Below, piece after piece: positions 47,253-55,961 of a stretch of 64,000 nucleotides of DNA. The position numbers were made by a program, and so were the translations under genes. Under the pieces are notes generated by a model. The model was not told where the DNA came from. It ran no database searches and worked only from the letters and a program-made list of their open reading frames with translations. This stretch comes from Alkalispirillum mobile (GTDB taxonomy: Bacteria; Pseudomonadota; Gammaproteobacteria; Nitrococcales; Halorhodospiraceae): positions 124,001-188,000 of the forward strand of contig NZ_RCDA01000004.1 in the NCBI RefSeq assembly GCF_003664325.1, in the 5' to 3' direction. Every line of letters begins with the position of its first letter. Position 1 is the first letter of the stretch.

Positions 47253-48260
47253 TCAGACCTCGTGGTACCAGCGGTACCACTCGACGAAGCGCTGAATGCC
47301 CTCTTCAACGGAGGTTTTCGGTGCGTAACCGGTGTCCCGGGCCAGGGCGGAGACGTCGGCATGGGTCTCGGGGACATCCCCCGGTTGCAGGGGCAGGTAG
47401 TTCTTCTCGGCCTTGCGGCCCAGTGCCTCCTCGAGCACCTCGACATAGTGCATCAGCCGCACCGGGCGGCTGGCGCCGATGTTGTAGATGCGCCAGGGGG
47501 CATTGGAGGTGGCGGTGTCGGGCTGTTTCGGGTCCCAATCTGGATTCGGGCGAGCCACCCGGTCGGAGGCGCGGATCACGCCGTCGACAATATCGTCCAC
47601 GTAGGTGAAGTCCCGCCCGTGATCGCCATTGTTGTAGATGTCGATGGGCTTGCCCGCGAGGATGTTGCGGGTAAACAGGAACAGCGCCATGTCCGGCCGG
47701 CCCCAGGGGCCGTAGACGGTGAAAAAGCGCAGCCCGGTGCAGGGCAGGCCGTAGAGGTGCGCATAGCTGTGTGCCATGTGCTCCGTGGCCTTCTTGGTGG
47801 CGGCGTAGATGGCCAGCGGGTGGTCGGTGTGCCGGTGCTCGGTGAAGGGCATGTCCTCGTGGGCGCCGTAGACCGAGCTGGTGGAGGCGAAGGTGAGGTG
47901 CTCCACCTGGTTGTAGCGGCAGCCCTCCAGCACGTTGAGCGTGCCGGTGACGTTGCTGTCCACGTAGCTGTAGGGGTCGGTCAGCGAATGGCGTACGCCG
48001 GCCTGCGCCGCCAGGTGGATCACCCGCTGAAAGCGCTCGTCACGGAACAGTGCCGCCATGCCCTCCCGGTCCGCCAGGTCCAGCTTGATGAAGCGGAAGC
48101 CCAGCTGGCCCTCCAGCCGTGCCAGGCGGGCGCGCTTCAGGCGCGGGTCGTAGTAGTCGTTGAGGTTGTCCAGGCCGACGACCTCGTCGCCGCGGGCGAG
48201 CAGTGCCTGGGCGGTGTGGTAGCCGATGAAGCCGGCGGCGCCGGTGACCAGGTGTTTCAT
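47253..48260 (-). CDS. UDP-glucuronate 4-epimerase-type NAD-dependent epimerase
   Basis: 335 residues from the ATG at 48260. Rossmann start [29 protein letters not shown] with the catalytic serine, [20 protein letters not shown] with the Tyr-x3-Lys, and [21 protein letters not shown], which is typical of UDP-glucuronate C4-epimerases (CapI/WbnF type). It makes UDP-galacturonate for exopolysaccharide or LPS. It stands alone here, sharing its upstream region with a VpsR-like biofilm regulator. Confidence 0.93.
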   Translation of the reverse strand: MKHLVTGAAGFIGYHTAQALLARGDEVVGLDNLNDYYDPRLKRARLARLEGQLGFRFIKLDLADREGMAALFRDERFQRVIHLAAQAGVRHSLTDPYSYVDSNVTGTLNVLEGCRYNQVEHLTFASTSSVYGAHEDMPFTEHRHTDHPLAIYAATKKATEHMAHSYAHLYGLPCTGLRFFTVYGPWGRPDMALFLFTRNILAGKPIDIYNNGDHGRDFTYVDDIVDGVIRASDRVARPNPDWDPKQPDTATSNAPWRIYNIGASRPVRLMHYVEVLEEALGRKAEKNYLPLQPGDVPETHADVSALARDTGYAPKTSVEEGIQRFVEWYRWYHEV

Positions 48261-48695
48261 TGAATGTCCCGTGGCCGTGTGAAGTCTGTGACTGGTTTGA
48301 TGCCATGGATTATACATGATGGCACCGGCCGGGCATTCGGCTGCCGAAGGTTTTCCCTTATTGTTCCGTTTGGGGTTTTGTGGAAAAGGTTTCTCTTTTT
48401 TCTTTTGGTTGGCCTGCGTTGTTTTTTTGTCGTGTATGCGTTTTGCGAGATTTTAGTTGATTCAGCCACTTGCAGTGGGTGGTGCACTTAATTGCGAGAT
48501 TCTTTTCACACTGCAATAAAAAAGCGTGATCCGCCGCTCATCTCCCTCCTTCGTTTTCGCGAACCTTTTACTAGAATCCAGAACAGTACACATGAAGCTT
48601 GTGACTCGATCCTAACGCCTGTGTTCCATAATTGGAGCAAACGCGTGGTCGTCCGGTGCTTCTCGTTTGTTGGGGTAATTGATTGGGTGAGGAGA
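48261..48695. other. AT-rich divergent regulatory region
   Basis: 435 bases between the epimerase start and the VpsR-like regulator start. It is much richer in A and T than its surroundings, with runs such as TTTCTCTTTTTTCTTTTGG near 48391-48409 and CAATAAAAAAGCG near 48512. The regulator frame is open through most of it but the translated residues resemble no family. It probably holds promoters for both genes and possibly binding sites. I see no tRNA or confident small gene. Confidence 0.5.
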
Positions 48696-50153
<1,458 letters not shown>

Positions 50154-50196
50154 GCGCAGCGCATTGCCCCGGGGGTACGGGGCTTGGAGAAATACC

Positions 50197-51243
50197 GTGG
50201 AGAACCGCGCTTTAAAGCAGTGGCTGTATTGTCTGTGCCCGATCGTGCTGGGCGTGCCCATGGTGGCCCTGGCCCAGGAGTCTCGTCCGGAGGTGGGCGA
50301 GGCCCCTGAGGGCGGGGAGCCGGAGGTGGCGGTCTTTGAGCAGCGCGGCCTGCTCACCCCGCAAGGGCGATGGGTGTTGGAGCCCTCGCTCTCCTACGTG
50401 CACAGCAGTGCGCTGGAGGTTTCCATCGAGGGGTTCACCATCATTCCGGCGCTGGCCATCGGGCTCATCGATGTCAGTGAGACCGAGCGCGACACGCTCA
50501 CCGCCGCCGTGGCGGCCCGTTATGGTGTCACCGACCGGTTCGAGGTGGCGTTGAAGGTGCCCTATGTCTACCGCGAGCAGCGGGTGCGCCGCCGGGATAT
50601 ATTGGTGGACACCGAGATGGCCCGGATCTCCGGGTCCGACGGTTACGGGTTGGGCGACGTGGAATTCAGCATGCACTACCAGATCAATACCGCCGACCGC
50701 GGGGGCCCCTTCTACATCGCCAACCTGAAGGTGAAGACACGGACCGGGAAGGATCCGTTCGAGGTGGACCGCCGCGACGTTGTTGACGAGGACGGCAACC
50801 GAATCGGTGAACTATTCGATGAACAGCCCACCGGCTCGGGGTTCTGGGGGGTACAGCCCAGCATCACCATGATCTACCCCACCGACCCCGCCGTGATCTA
50901 CGGCAACATCAGCTACCTGTGGAACGTGGAGCGGGATGTGGGCTCCGGCTTCGGCCGGGTGGACCCGGGTGACGCCATCGGTGCCAGCCTGGGTATGGGC
51001 ATCAGCCTGAATAACCGCACGTCGATGAGCCTCGGCTATGATCACAGCGTGGTGCAGCGCACCCGAACAGAGCGGGACAGCGGCCTGGACGCGGTCTTCA
51101 GCCGGCGCCAGGTGGGCACGCTGCTGTGGGGGGTTTCGCACCGGGTCAGCCAGCGAAGCACCCTCAACCTGTCGGTCGGCATGGGAGTGACCGAGGCGGC
51201 GCCCGATGTGCAGATCTCGCTGCGGATGCCGATGCGGTTCTGA
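50197..51243 (+). CDS. Outer-membrane transporter/porin of the amyloid-like locus
   Basis: 348 residues from the GTG at 50197 (GGAG eight bases ahead). Signal peptide to about 27 (...PMVALA), an acidic linker, then alternating beta strands (RWVLEPSLSYVHSS, DVEFSMHYQINT, SAVIYGNISYLW-like, TLNLSVGMGV) ending LRMPMRF with terminal Phe, so an outer-membrane barrel of about 12-16 strands. It resembles MetA-pathway/phenol-degradation-type transporters. Position next to a C39 peptidase and amyloid-like proteins suggests the export pore (the role of FapF in Pseudomonas), although it lacks an obvious FapF coiled-coil domain. Confidence 0.8.
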   Translation: MENRALKQWLYCLCPIVLGVPMVALAQESRPEVGEAPEGGEPEVAVFEQRGLLTPQGRWVLEPSLSYVHSSALEVSIEGFTIIPALAIGLIDVSETERDTLTAAVAARYGVTDRFEVALKVPYVYREQRVRRRDILVDTEMARISGSDGYGLGDVEFSMHYQINTADRGGPFYIANLKVKTRTGKDPFEVDRRDVVDEDGNRIGELFDEQPTGSGFWGVQPSITMIYPTDPAVIYGNISYLWNVERDVGSGFGRVDPGDAIGASLGMGISLNNRTSMSLGYDHSVVQRTRTERDSGLDAVFSRRQVGTLLWGVSHRVSQRSTLNLSVGMGVTEAAPDVQISLRMPMRF

Positions 51244-51252
51244 GGGGGCGGG

Positions 51253-51750
51253 TCAGTGGCTGATACTGCCCTCGATCAATTGGCGCTCCAGCGAGCGGGC
51301 CAGATCGCTCCGGGGCATCTCCACGTTATTGAGCTCCAACTGCATGATGGTGGTGTGCTGGATCTGCTGGCCGTCCAGCTCGTTCTGGATGGCCGTGACC
51401 CAGCCGATGGTCTGATCACTTAGCTGCCGGACGGTGGTGCCATCGTTGCCGGTGTTGATCACCACCTGCCGCAGCGCATCGGCGGGCACGTTGCCACCAC
51501 GGCCCAGCGGGGCCAGTTCCCGTAGCACCGTGCGGTGCACCTCCTCCCCGTTGATCGCGGTGGCCTGCTCCAGGCCGATGGCGATCTCCATCCCGTTCCG
51601 TCCGAAAAAACCACCGCGCTGTTCGGCCAGCACTTCATCCGGTACCACCCGGGTATCGTCCGGGCCGGGTAGCGGTTGCAGGGCCAAGGCGGCGCCCGCG
51701 GGGGCCAGAATGAGCAGTGTCAGTAGGCAGGGCGTCAGAATGGCGCGCAT
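51253..51750 (-). CDS. Secreted 165-residue protein of the amyloid-like operon
   Basis: Signal peptide (MRAILTPCLLTLLILAPAGAALA, cut near 23), then a conserved-looking segment DEVLAEQRGGFFGRNGMEIAIGL. A late region WVTAIQNELDGQQIQHTTIMQLELNN mirrors the IQN-plus-beta-strand ending of the 128-residue protein upstream. There is an AGGAG Shine-Dalgarno sequence. It is the last gene of the operon, 28 bases after the C39 peptidase. The LAEQRGG stretch partly resembles a double-glycine leader. Position suggests a FapA- or FapE-like accessory or minor fibre subunit, but I cannot assign it to a named family. Confidence 0.75.
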   Translation of the reverse strand: MRAILTPCLLTLLILAPAGAALALQPLPGPDDTRVVPDEVLAEQRGGFFGRNGMEIAIGLEQATAINGEEVHRTVLRELAPLGRGGNVPADALRQVVINTGNDGTTVRQLSDQTIGWVTAIQNELDGQQIQHTTIMQLELNNVEMPRSDLARSLERQLIEGSISH

Positions 51751-51778
51751 GGCCGGAATGCTCCTCGGATCATCGGGG

Positions 51779-52486
51779 TCACCATTCGCCGGCCCGGGGC
51801 AGGTGCAGCATCAGGTTGGCGATGCTTTGCCTCGCCAGGCCGGACTCCAGCGGGGCTCGGGTGACCGCCTGCCAGGTCTTCCCCACATTGAAGCTCGCTT
51901 GGGCCCGGTCCAGTTCGTCCCGGATGATGAACAGGATGTTGTTGACCTGGACCTCTTCAAATTCCCGAAGGGTGTAGCTCTGCACGCCCAGGGCCGGGTC
52001 GCCCACCAGTACCTGGTTTTCGTGAATGCCCTTGATCACCACGAAGTGCCGGTAGCCCTCGGTCTCTATCATCGTAATGGCGGGTACGCCGAGTTCCTCC
52101 AGGTCATTGAGGCCCAGACGGAAACCGTCGCTGGACAGCCCCACTTCGCCCTCCAGGTATCGCTTCATGTCGAGCATGGAGAAGCCTTGGGTCTGGATCA
52201 GCGCCTGGTCGCCGGTGCGATACATGCCGTCGAACGTCGCTGTCTCCGGGGTGGGGCGGCCGTAATGGTAGGTCAGCAGTGTCGCCAGGGCGGCCGAGCC
52301 ACAGCTGAAGTCGTACTGTTGAGGGACCACGGAACGGAAACGCAATGTTTTCAGACTGTCCACCTGGACTTCCATGGTCCCGAGGGTGCCGGGGATCACG
52401 GCGCCGCCAGCGGATGCAGCTGGTGGCAGGGCCGGCAGCAGGGCCAGTGCGAGGCCCCATGAGAGGACAGTGCGCTTGTGGATCAT
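51779..52486 (-). CDS. Periplasmic C39-family cysteine peptidase (FapD-like)
   Basis: 235 residues with a Sec signal peptide (to about 26, ...PPAASA). The C39 triad is visible: Cys62 in QQYDFSCGSAALATLLTYHYG, His147 in GYRHFVVIKGI, and Asp163 in GDPALGVQSY. Unlike bacteriocin C39 peptidases it is not fused to an ABC transporter, so it should act in the periplasm, as FapD of the Pseudomonas functional-amyloid system does. Its neighbours encode secreted proteins with a shared motif, which may be its substrates or partners. It starts after only 11 bases from the preceding stop. Confidence 0.88.
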   Translation of the reverse strand: MIHKRTVLSWGLALALLPALPPAASAGGAVIPGTLGTMEVQVDSLKTLRFRSVVPQQYDFSCGSAALATLLTYHYGRPTPETATFDGMYRTGDQALIQTQGFSMLDMKRYLEGEVGLSSDGFRLGLNDLEELGVPAITMIETEGYRHFVVIKGIHENQVLVGDPALGVQSYTLREFEEVQVNNILFIIRDELDRAQASFNVGKTWQAVTRAPLESGLARQSIANLMLHLPRAGEW

Positions 52487-52497
52487 AACGATTGCCC

Positions 52498-52884
52498 TCA
52501 GGGGTTAACCGATATGTTGATCACCATGGATTCCTGAATGGCCACGTTGTGGCCGCTGTTCTGTATGACGCTGAAAACGCCGCTGGCATCGCCGAATGCC
52601 CCCGCGCCGATGATGTTCTGGCCGCTGTGCCCCCCGATGACCTGGTTATCCCGCAACTCGATGGTCGAAAGGGCCTGGCCGAGCTGGAGGTTGGTGACAC
52701 CCTGACGCGCCCGTTGCTCACCGAGTGTGTCGGTATTCACCGCGGTGGCCAATGTGTCGGGTGACAGGTGGCTCTGGTTGGCCTCGGGGTCGAGGGCATG
52801 GGTGGCGCCGGCCGCGCTCAGCAATGCCAGGGTGATGAGGGGGACACCTAACCGGCCGTAAAGCCTGGGGATTAAAGTAGGCAT
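52498..52884 (-). CDS. Secreted 128-residue amyloid-motif protein
   Basis: 128 residues taking the ATG at 52884 (GGAG nine bases ahead; another ATG six bases upstream is possible). Signal peptide to about 30 (...SAAGATHA). The middle holds DTLGEQRARQG. The end carries NIIGAGAFGDASGVFSVIQN followed by SGHNVAIQ and beta-strand residues, which closely matches the C-terminus of the repeat protein encoded next door. By analogy with FapB/FapC it may be a fibre nucleator or minor subunit. Not a named family that I can confirm. Confidence 0.77.
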   Translation of the reverse strand: MPTLIPRLYGRLGVPLITLALLSAAGATHALDPEANQSHLSPDTLATAVNTDTLGEQRARQGVTNLQLGQALSTIELRDNQVIGGHSGQNIIGAGAFGDASGVFSVIQNSGHNVAIQESMVINISVNP

Positions 52885-52975
52885 GACCATTCACTCCGGA
52901 AGTCAGCAGGACATCTGAACGGATGGCGGGCCCGTGGGCCCGCCATCCGCCTGTTATGCCGGACGTGGCTTCAGG

Positions 52976-54190
52976 TTAGTTGCCACCCACCTCCAGGTGA
53001 GCCTGTACCGAGACCTGCTGTTGGTTCAGCGAGTTGGCCCCAGAGTTCTGGGACAGCACCGTGATGCCGGCTGCACCGTTGAAGGACTCGCTGCCGATGA
53101 TGTTGTCGGCGTTGTAGCGCAGTTCGCCCTCACCACCGCCAAAGGTCACGCTGTTTCCGGTGACCTGGCCGGAGAGCTCGTTTTGAGTGACCACCGCGTT
53201 GACCTCCAGCGTGGTGTTGAAGCTGTCGGTCGCGTTGCCAGAGTCAGCGGTGTTGACGCTGTTGTCGGAGTTGTCGTTGTAGGAATCAGCGATGCTGTTA
53301 TCGGAGTTATCGCTGTTGTCCGAATGATCACTGTTGTCGGAGTTGTCGTTGAAGGAGTCGGCGACACTGTTGTCCGAGTTGTCGCTGTTGTCCGAATTGT
53401 CGTTGCCCGAGTCAGCGATGTTAGTGCTGTTGTCGGAGCTGTCGTTGCCCGAGTCAGCGATGTTAGTGCTGTTGTCGGAGCTGTCGTTGCCCGAGTCGGC
53501 AACATTGGTGCTGTTGTCCGAGTTGTCGTTACCCGAGTCGGCGACGTGGGTGTTGCCGCTGTCGTTGATGCTGTTGTCGGAGTTGTCGTTGCCCGAGTCG
53601 GCGATGCTGGTGCTGTTATCGGAGCTGTCGTTACCCGAGTCAGCGACGTTGGTGCTGTTGTCGGAGTTGTCGTTACCCGAGTCGGTGAGGCTGTTATCGG
53701 AATTGTCGTTCTGTGAATCCGTCAGGCTGTTGTCGGAGTTATCATTGCCCGAGTCAGCCACGTTAGTGCTGTTATCGGAGCTGTCATTGCCCGAGTCGGC
53801 GACGTTGGTGCTGTTGTCCGAGCTGTCGTTACCCGAGTCGGCGACGTTGGTGCTGTTATCGGAGCTGTCGTTGCCCGAGTCAGCGATATTGGTGCTGTTA
53901 TCGGAACTGTCATTGCCCGAGTCAGCCACGTTAGTGCTGTTGTCGGAACTGTCGTTCTGTGAGTCGCTCACGCTGTTGTCGGAGCTGTTGTTATTGGAGT
54001 CGCTGTTGACCGTGGCGGTGGAGTACTCGTTGGCGGAAGCACCCCCATCGCCTGCCGAGGATGTAGCCGTTGCGGTTTGATCACCCGCCTCGCCCTCGGA
54101 GGTGTTGGTCGGGTTGGCCATGGCCACCGAGGAGGCGAACCCGAAGGTCAGTGCCACTGCGGTCGCGATCAGAGTCTTCTCGAATTTCAT
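52976..54190 (-). CDS. Asp/Ser/Asn-repeat secreted amyloid-like surface protein
   Basis: 404 residues from the ATG at 54190 (GGAG eight bases ahead). Signal peptide to about 26 (...SSVAMA). Residues ~64-310 hold about seventeen copies of the decamer DSxNDxSDNS, mostly spaced as 14-residue units by TNVA or TNIA. The last ~90 residues are non-repetitive: LSGQVTGNSV, GGGEGELRYN, then NIIGSESFNGAAGITVLSQN and a QQQVSVQAHLEV strand. The repeat is extremely acidic and polar, suited to salt or calcium binding; the C-terminal motif resembles Fap amyloid repeats. It is the first and probably most expressed gene of the operon, behind a sigma-54-type promoter. Confidence 0.85.
   Translation of the reverse strand: MKFEKTLIATAVALTFGFASSVAMANPTNTSEGEAGDQTATATSSAGDGGASANEYSTATVNSDSNNNSSDNSVSDSQNDSSDNSTNVADSGNDSSDNSTNIADSGNDSSDNSTNVADSGNDSSDNSTNVADSGNDSSDNSTNVADSGNDNSDNSLTDSQNDNSDNSLTDSGNDNSDNSTNVADSGNDSSDNSTSIADSGNDNSDNSINDSGNTHVADSGNDNSDNSTNVADSGNDSSDNSTNIADSGNDSSDNSTNIADSGNDNSDNSDNSDNSVADSFNDNSDNSDHSDNSDNSDNSIADSYNDNSDNSVNTADSGNATDSFNTTLEVNAVVTQNELSGQVTGNSVTFGGGEGELRYNADNIIGSESFNGAAGITVLSQNSGANSLNQQQVSVQAHLEVGGN
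53235..54000 (-). repeat. In-frame 42-base tandem repeats
   Basis: Imperfect tandem DNA repeats inside the repeat-protein gene, most units 42 bases (14 codons) long, with shorter 36-base units and irregular SDN-rich stretches near the 3' end. Synonymous differences between units show they are old enough to have diverged, yet the frame is kept throughout. Copy number could vary between strains by slippage or recombination. Confidence 0.9.
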
Positions 54191-54280
54191 CGTCAAATCT
54201 CCATCGGTTGACTGCTACATGCGTCTTGGTTCGTGGCGCAAGTGGCTTGTGTGGGCCCCCGAGCCACGCAGACCGTGGAA

Positions 54281-54297
54281 CGCAGGTTTCGGGCCAG
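54281..54297 (-). promoter_or_regulatory. Sigma-54 (-24/-12) promoter of the repeat protein operon
   Basis: On the minus strand CTGGCCCG (-24 element, GG at 54295-54294) and CTGC (-12 element, GC at 54283-54282) have exactly the spacing of the sigma-54 consensus TGGCACG-N4-TTGC. Transcription would start near 54270, giving an ~80-base leader. A sigma-54 activator gene with intact GAFTGA lies in the same locus. Confidence 0.62.
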
Positions 54298-54300
54298 TCG

Positions 54301-54333
54301 AAACATAACCAGTAAAAACAACTAGTTATGTTT
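54301..54333. repeat. 13-base-arm inverted repeat upstream of the operon
   Basis: Arms AAACATAACCAGT and ACTAGTTATGTTT match at 12 of 13 positions around the loop AAAAACA. It lies just upstream of the sigma-54 promoter in an AT-rich stretch and has no T run, so it looks more like a protein-binding site than a terminator. Confidence 0.6.
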
Positions 54334-54478
54334 GGTCAGGGCGAGCGATGGAGGGCGTTGTTGTTTCATGCCGAATACACGGCAAAAGTGGGTTTTCAGC
54401 TGTTATTGGTGTAAATCTCTGAAAGGAAAGAGGAAGCTTGATCAGGAAGGGTGATTCCGGAGGTAGACAGCGCGGCGT

Positions 54479-55453
54479 CTAAAGGATTCTGAGACCCCTG
54501 AGCCGGTCCTCCTGGCTTTGCTCTTCACTGCCCTCGGACTTGCCGTCCTGGATGGCCTGGGATTCCATCACACGTCGGCGCTCCTCCTCGGACAGGGTGA
54601 CGCCCAAGAGTTCGAGTACCGCGGCGTCGTCATCACTGATCAGAGTGTCGCGATTCCAGAGCGGGACGTTGCCCCGCCGGAGCAATTGGGGAACAAAGTC
54701 GGTGGTTACAACCACATGCCGGCGCAACTGCCGGAATATGACATCCACCAGGTGCGTCAGGCGCAGAAGTCTGTCGCGGTGCAGGGATTGTTGCTTGTCA
54801 GTGGGGTCAAGGTGGCGGTTGTACCCCATCAGGATGGACACGCTGGGCTTGCCATCCGCCTGGGTGAGGTAGCGCCCCAGGGCGTGGGCATCAAGGTCGC
54901 AGGGGAGCCCGCTATCATCGAACAGGCGCAAAGGTACCCGGCTGACCTCGGCGCTTTGGACCAGTAGATCCATGAACGCCTGGACCGTCCGTCTTTTTTC
55001 CGACCCGAGGGGGCCTAGTGGCACTCGCGCGCCCTGGGTCAATCGCCCTTTCGGCGGCGGCGTGAACGACTGTTGCTCACGGTAGTACCGCACCGTGACC
55101 AGTTCGAGACTGAGGAGCAGGCGGCCGTAAAACTCCAGTTCCATGTTGTCGCCCACGGGCGGGGCGTCGGCGAAGCGGCCCTCATGCTGGTGGATCTTGC
55201 GCCCGGCGATGATCAACTGCTGCTGGCGTTCGGGGGCGAGGGGCTCGTGGCAGAGCTTGTGTGCCAGCCGGTAGATGGGGTCCCGTTCGATAGGGTGGGG
55301 CAACTGTGACCAGAAAGCGTAAGCGCCATCCCGTATGGCGTACTCGGATTCCGCCCACAGCGTGAGGGCCAGCGCGCGTGCGCTGAACGCGGCCTGCTCA
55401 CGGCGGCCGGGCAGAACCTGGGCCGGTTCTGCGCCGGGTGGGTTGGGGGACAT
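54479..55453 (-). CDS. Cytoplasmic 324-residue protein, unknown
   Basis: 324 residues from the ATG at 55453 (AGGAG ahead). No signal or membrane segment. It is rich in Leu, Arg and Glu and predicted mostly helical, for example REQAAFSARALALTLWAESE near 18 and LLRLTHLVDVIFRQLRRHVV near 230. It ends in a charged low-complexity tail. I do not recognise a domain. It lies upstream of the repeat-protein operon on the same strand, separated by a 288-base regulatory gap, and is divergent from the cold-shock gene, so it may or may not belong to the locus. Confidence 0.72.
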   Translation of the reverse strand: MSPNPPGAEPAQVLPGRREQAAFSARALALTLWAESEYAIRDGAYAFWSQLPHPIERDPIYRLAHKLCHEPLAPERQQQLIIAGRKIHQHEGRFADAPPVGDNMELEFYGRLLLSLELVTVRYYREQQSFTPPPKGRLTQGARVPLGPLGSEKRRTVQAFMDLLVQSAEVSRVPLRLFDDSGLPCDLDAHALGRYLTQADGKPSVSILMGYNRHLDPTDKQQSLHRDRLLRLTHLVDVIFRQLRRHVVVTTDFVPQLLRRGNVPLWNRDTLISDDDAAVLELLGVTLSEEERRRVMESQAIQDGKSEGSEEQSQEDRLRGLRIL

Positions 55454-55526
55454 GGCGGGTGCTCTCCTGATATTACCCAATGCCACTTATGGTAATGGCG
55501 CCGGCCCGACCAAGCAAAAAAAGTGT

Positions 55527-55554
55527 TTGCGTTTTTCAACCTGGGGCGTATAGT
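55527..55554 (+). promoter_or_regulatory. Probable sigma-70 promoter of the cold-shock gene
   Basis: -35 TTGCGT (55527-55532) and -10 TATAGT (55549-55554) are 16 bases apart, giving a leader of roughly 115 bases. Long untranslated leaders are common on cspA-type messages and often carry the cold response. Confidence 0.45.
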
Positions 55555-55676
55555 CGGTCCTGCAGTTGATGTTCTGTAGCACGTTCGGCAGTACCCCTCC
55601 GTGGTAGTCACTCCCGTTTGTCCTTACAGCAACACCTGCAACACCGTAAGTAACGATCAAACGAGGAAGACTATCC

Positions 55677-55880
55677 ATGATCACCGGTACTGTTAAGTGG
55701 TTCGACGACGCCAAGGGCTTCGGTTTCATCACCCCCACCGACGGTGGTAAGGACGTGTTCGTGCATCACTCCGCCATCAACGGCTCCGGCTTCAAGAGCC
55801 TGGCCGAGGGTCAGCAGGTCCAGTTCGAGACCCAGAACACCCCCAAGGGCCTGGCTGCTGCCAACGTGACCGCGCTGTAA
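55677..55880 (+). CDS. CspA-family cold-shock protein
   Basis: 67 residues, one cold-shock domain with RNP-1 KGFGFIT and RNP-2 DVFVHHS intact and the aromatic VKWFDDAKG start. These small proteins bind single-stranded RNA and DNA and melt RNA structure. It has a recognisable promoter, a long leader and a strong terminator, so it is a single-gene unit. Whether it is cold-induced or constitutive cannot be read here. Confidence 0.96.
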   Translation: MITGTVKWFDDAKGFGFITPTDGGKDVFVHHSAINGSGFKSLAEGQQVQFETQNTPKGLAAANVTAL

Positions 55881-55920
55881 GGTGCGGTGCGTGACCCGGG
55901 CCTGGCCCGGGTCGGCTCTA

Positions 55921-55950
55921 AAAGCCCTGCCTCCGTGCAGGGCTTTTTTG
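55921..55950 (+). terminator. Intrinsic terminator of the cold-shock gene
   Basis: Nine-base arms AAGCCCTGC / GCAGGGCTT with a six-base loop, ending in T6. It lies just before the convergent GGDEF-EAL gene's end, whose minus-strand transcript would also form it with an A/T tail. Confidence 0.88.
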
Positions 55951-55961
55951 TGGGCGAACGG

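Noticed and set aside
53235-54000. Possible CRISPR array because of regular ~42-base repetition
   Set aside because: Units are contiguous, in frame and without unique spacers or cas genes; they are coding tandem repeats.
53334-54080. + strand frame with LLSELSLPESATLV repeats that look like a leucine-rich repeat protein
   Set aside because: It is the reverse complement of the DSGNDSSDNSTNVA repeats; the minus frame has signal peptide, start, RBS and non-repeat C-terminus.
52976-54190. Curli (CsgA) identity for the repeat protein
   Set aside because: No csgB, csgE, csgF or csgG genes nearby, and the repeats lack the curlin Gln-x-Gly-x2-Asn-x-Ala pattern.
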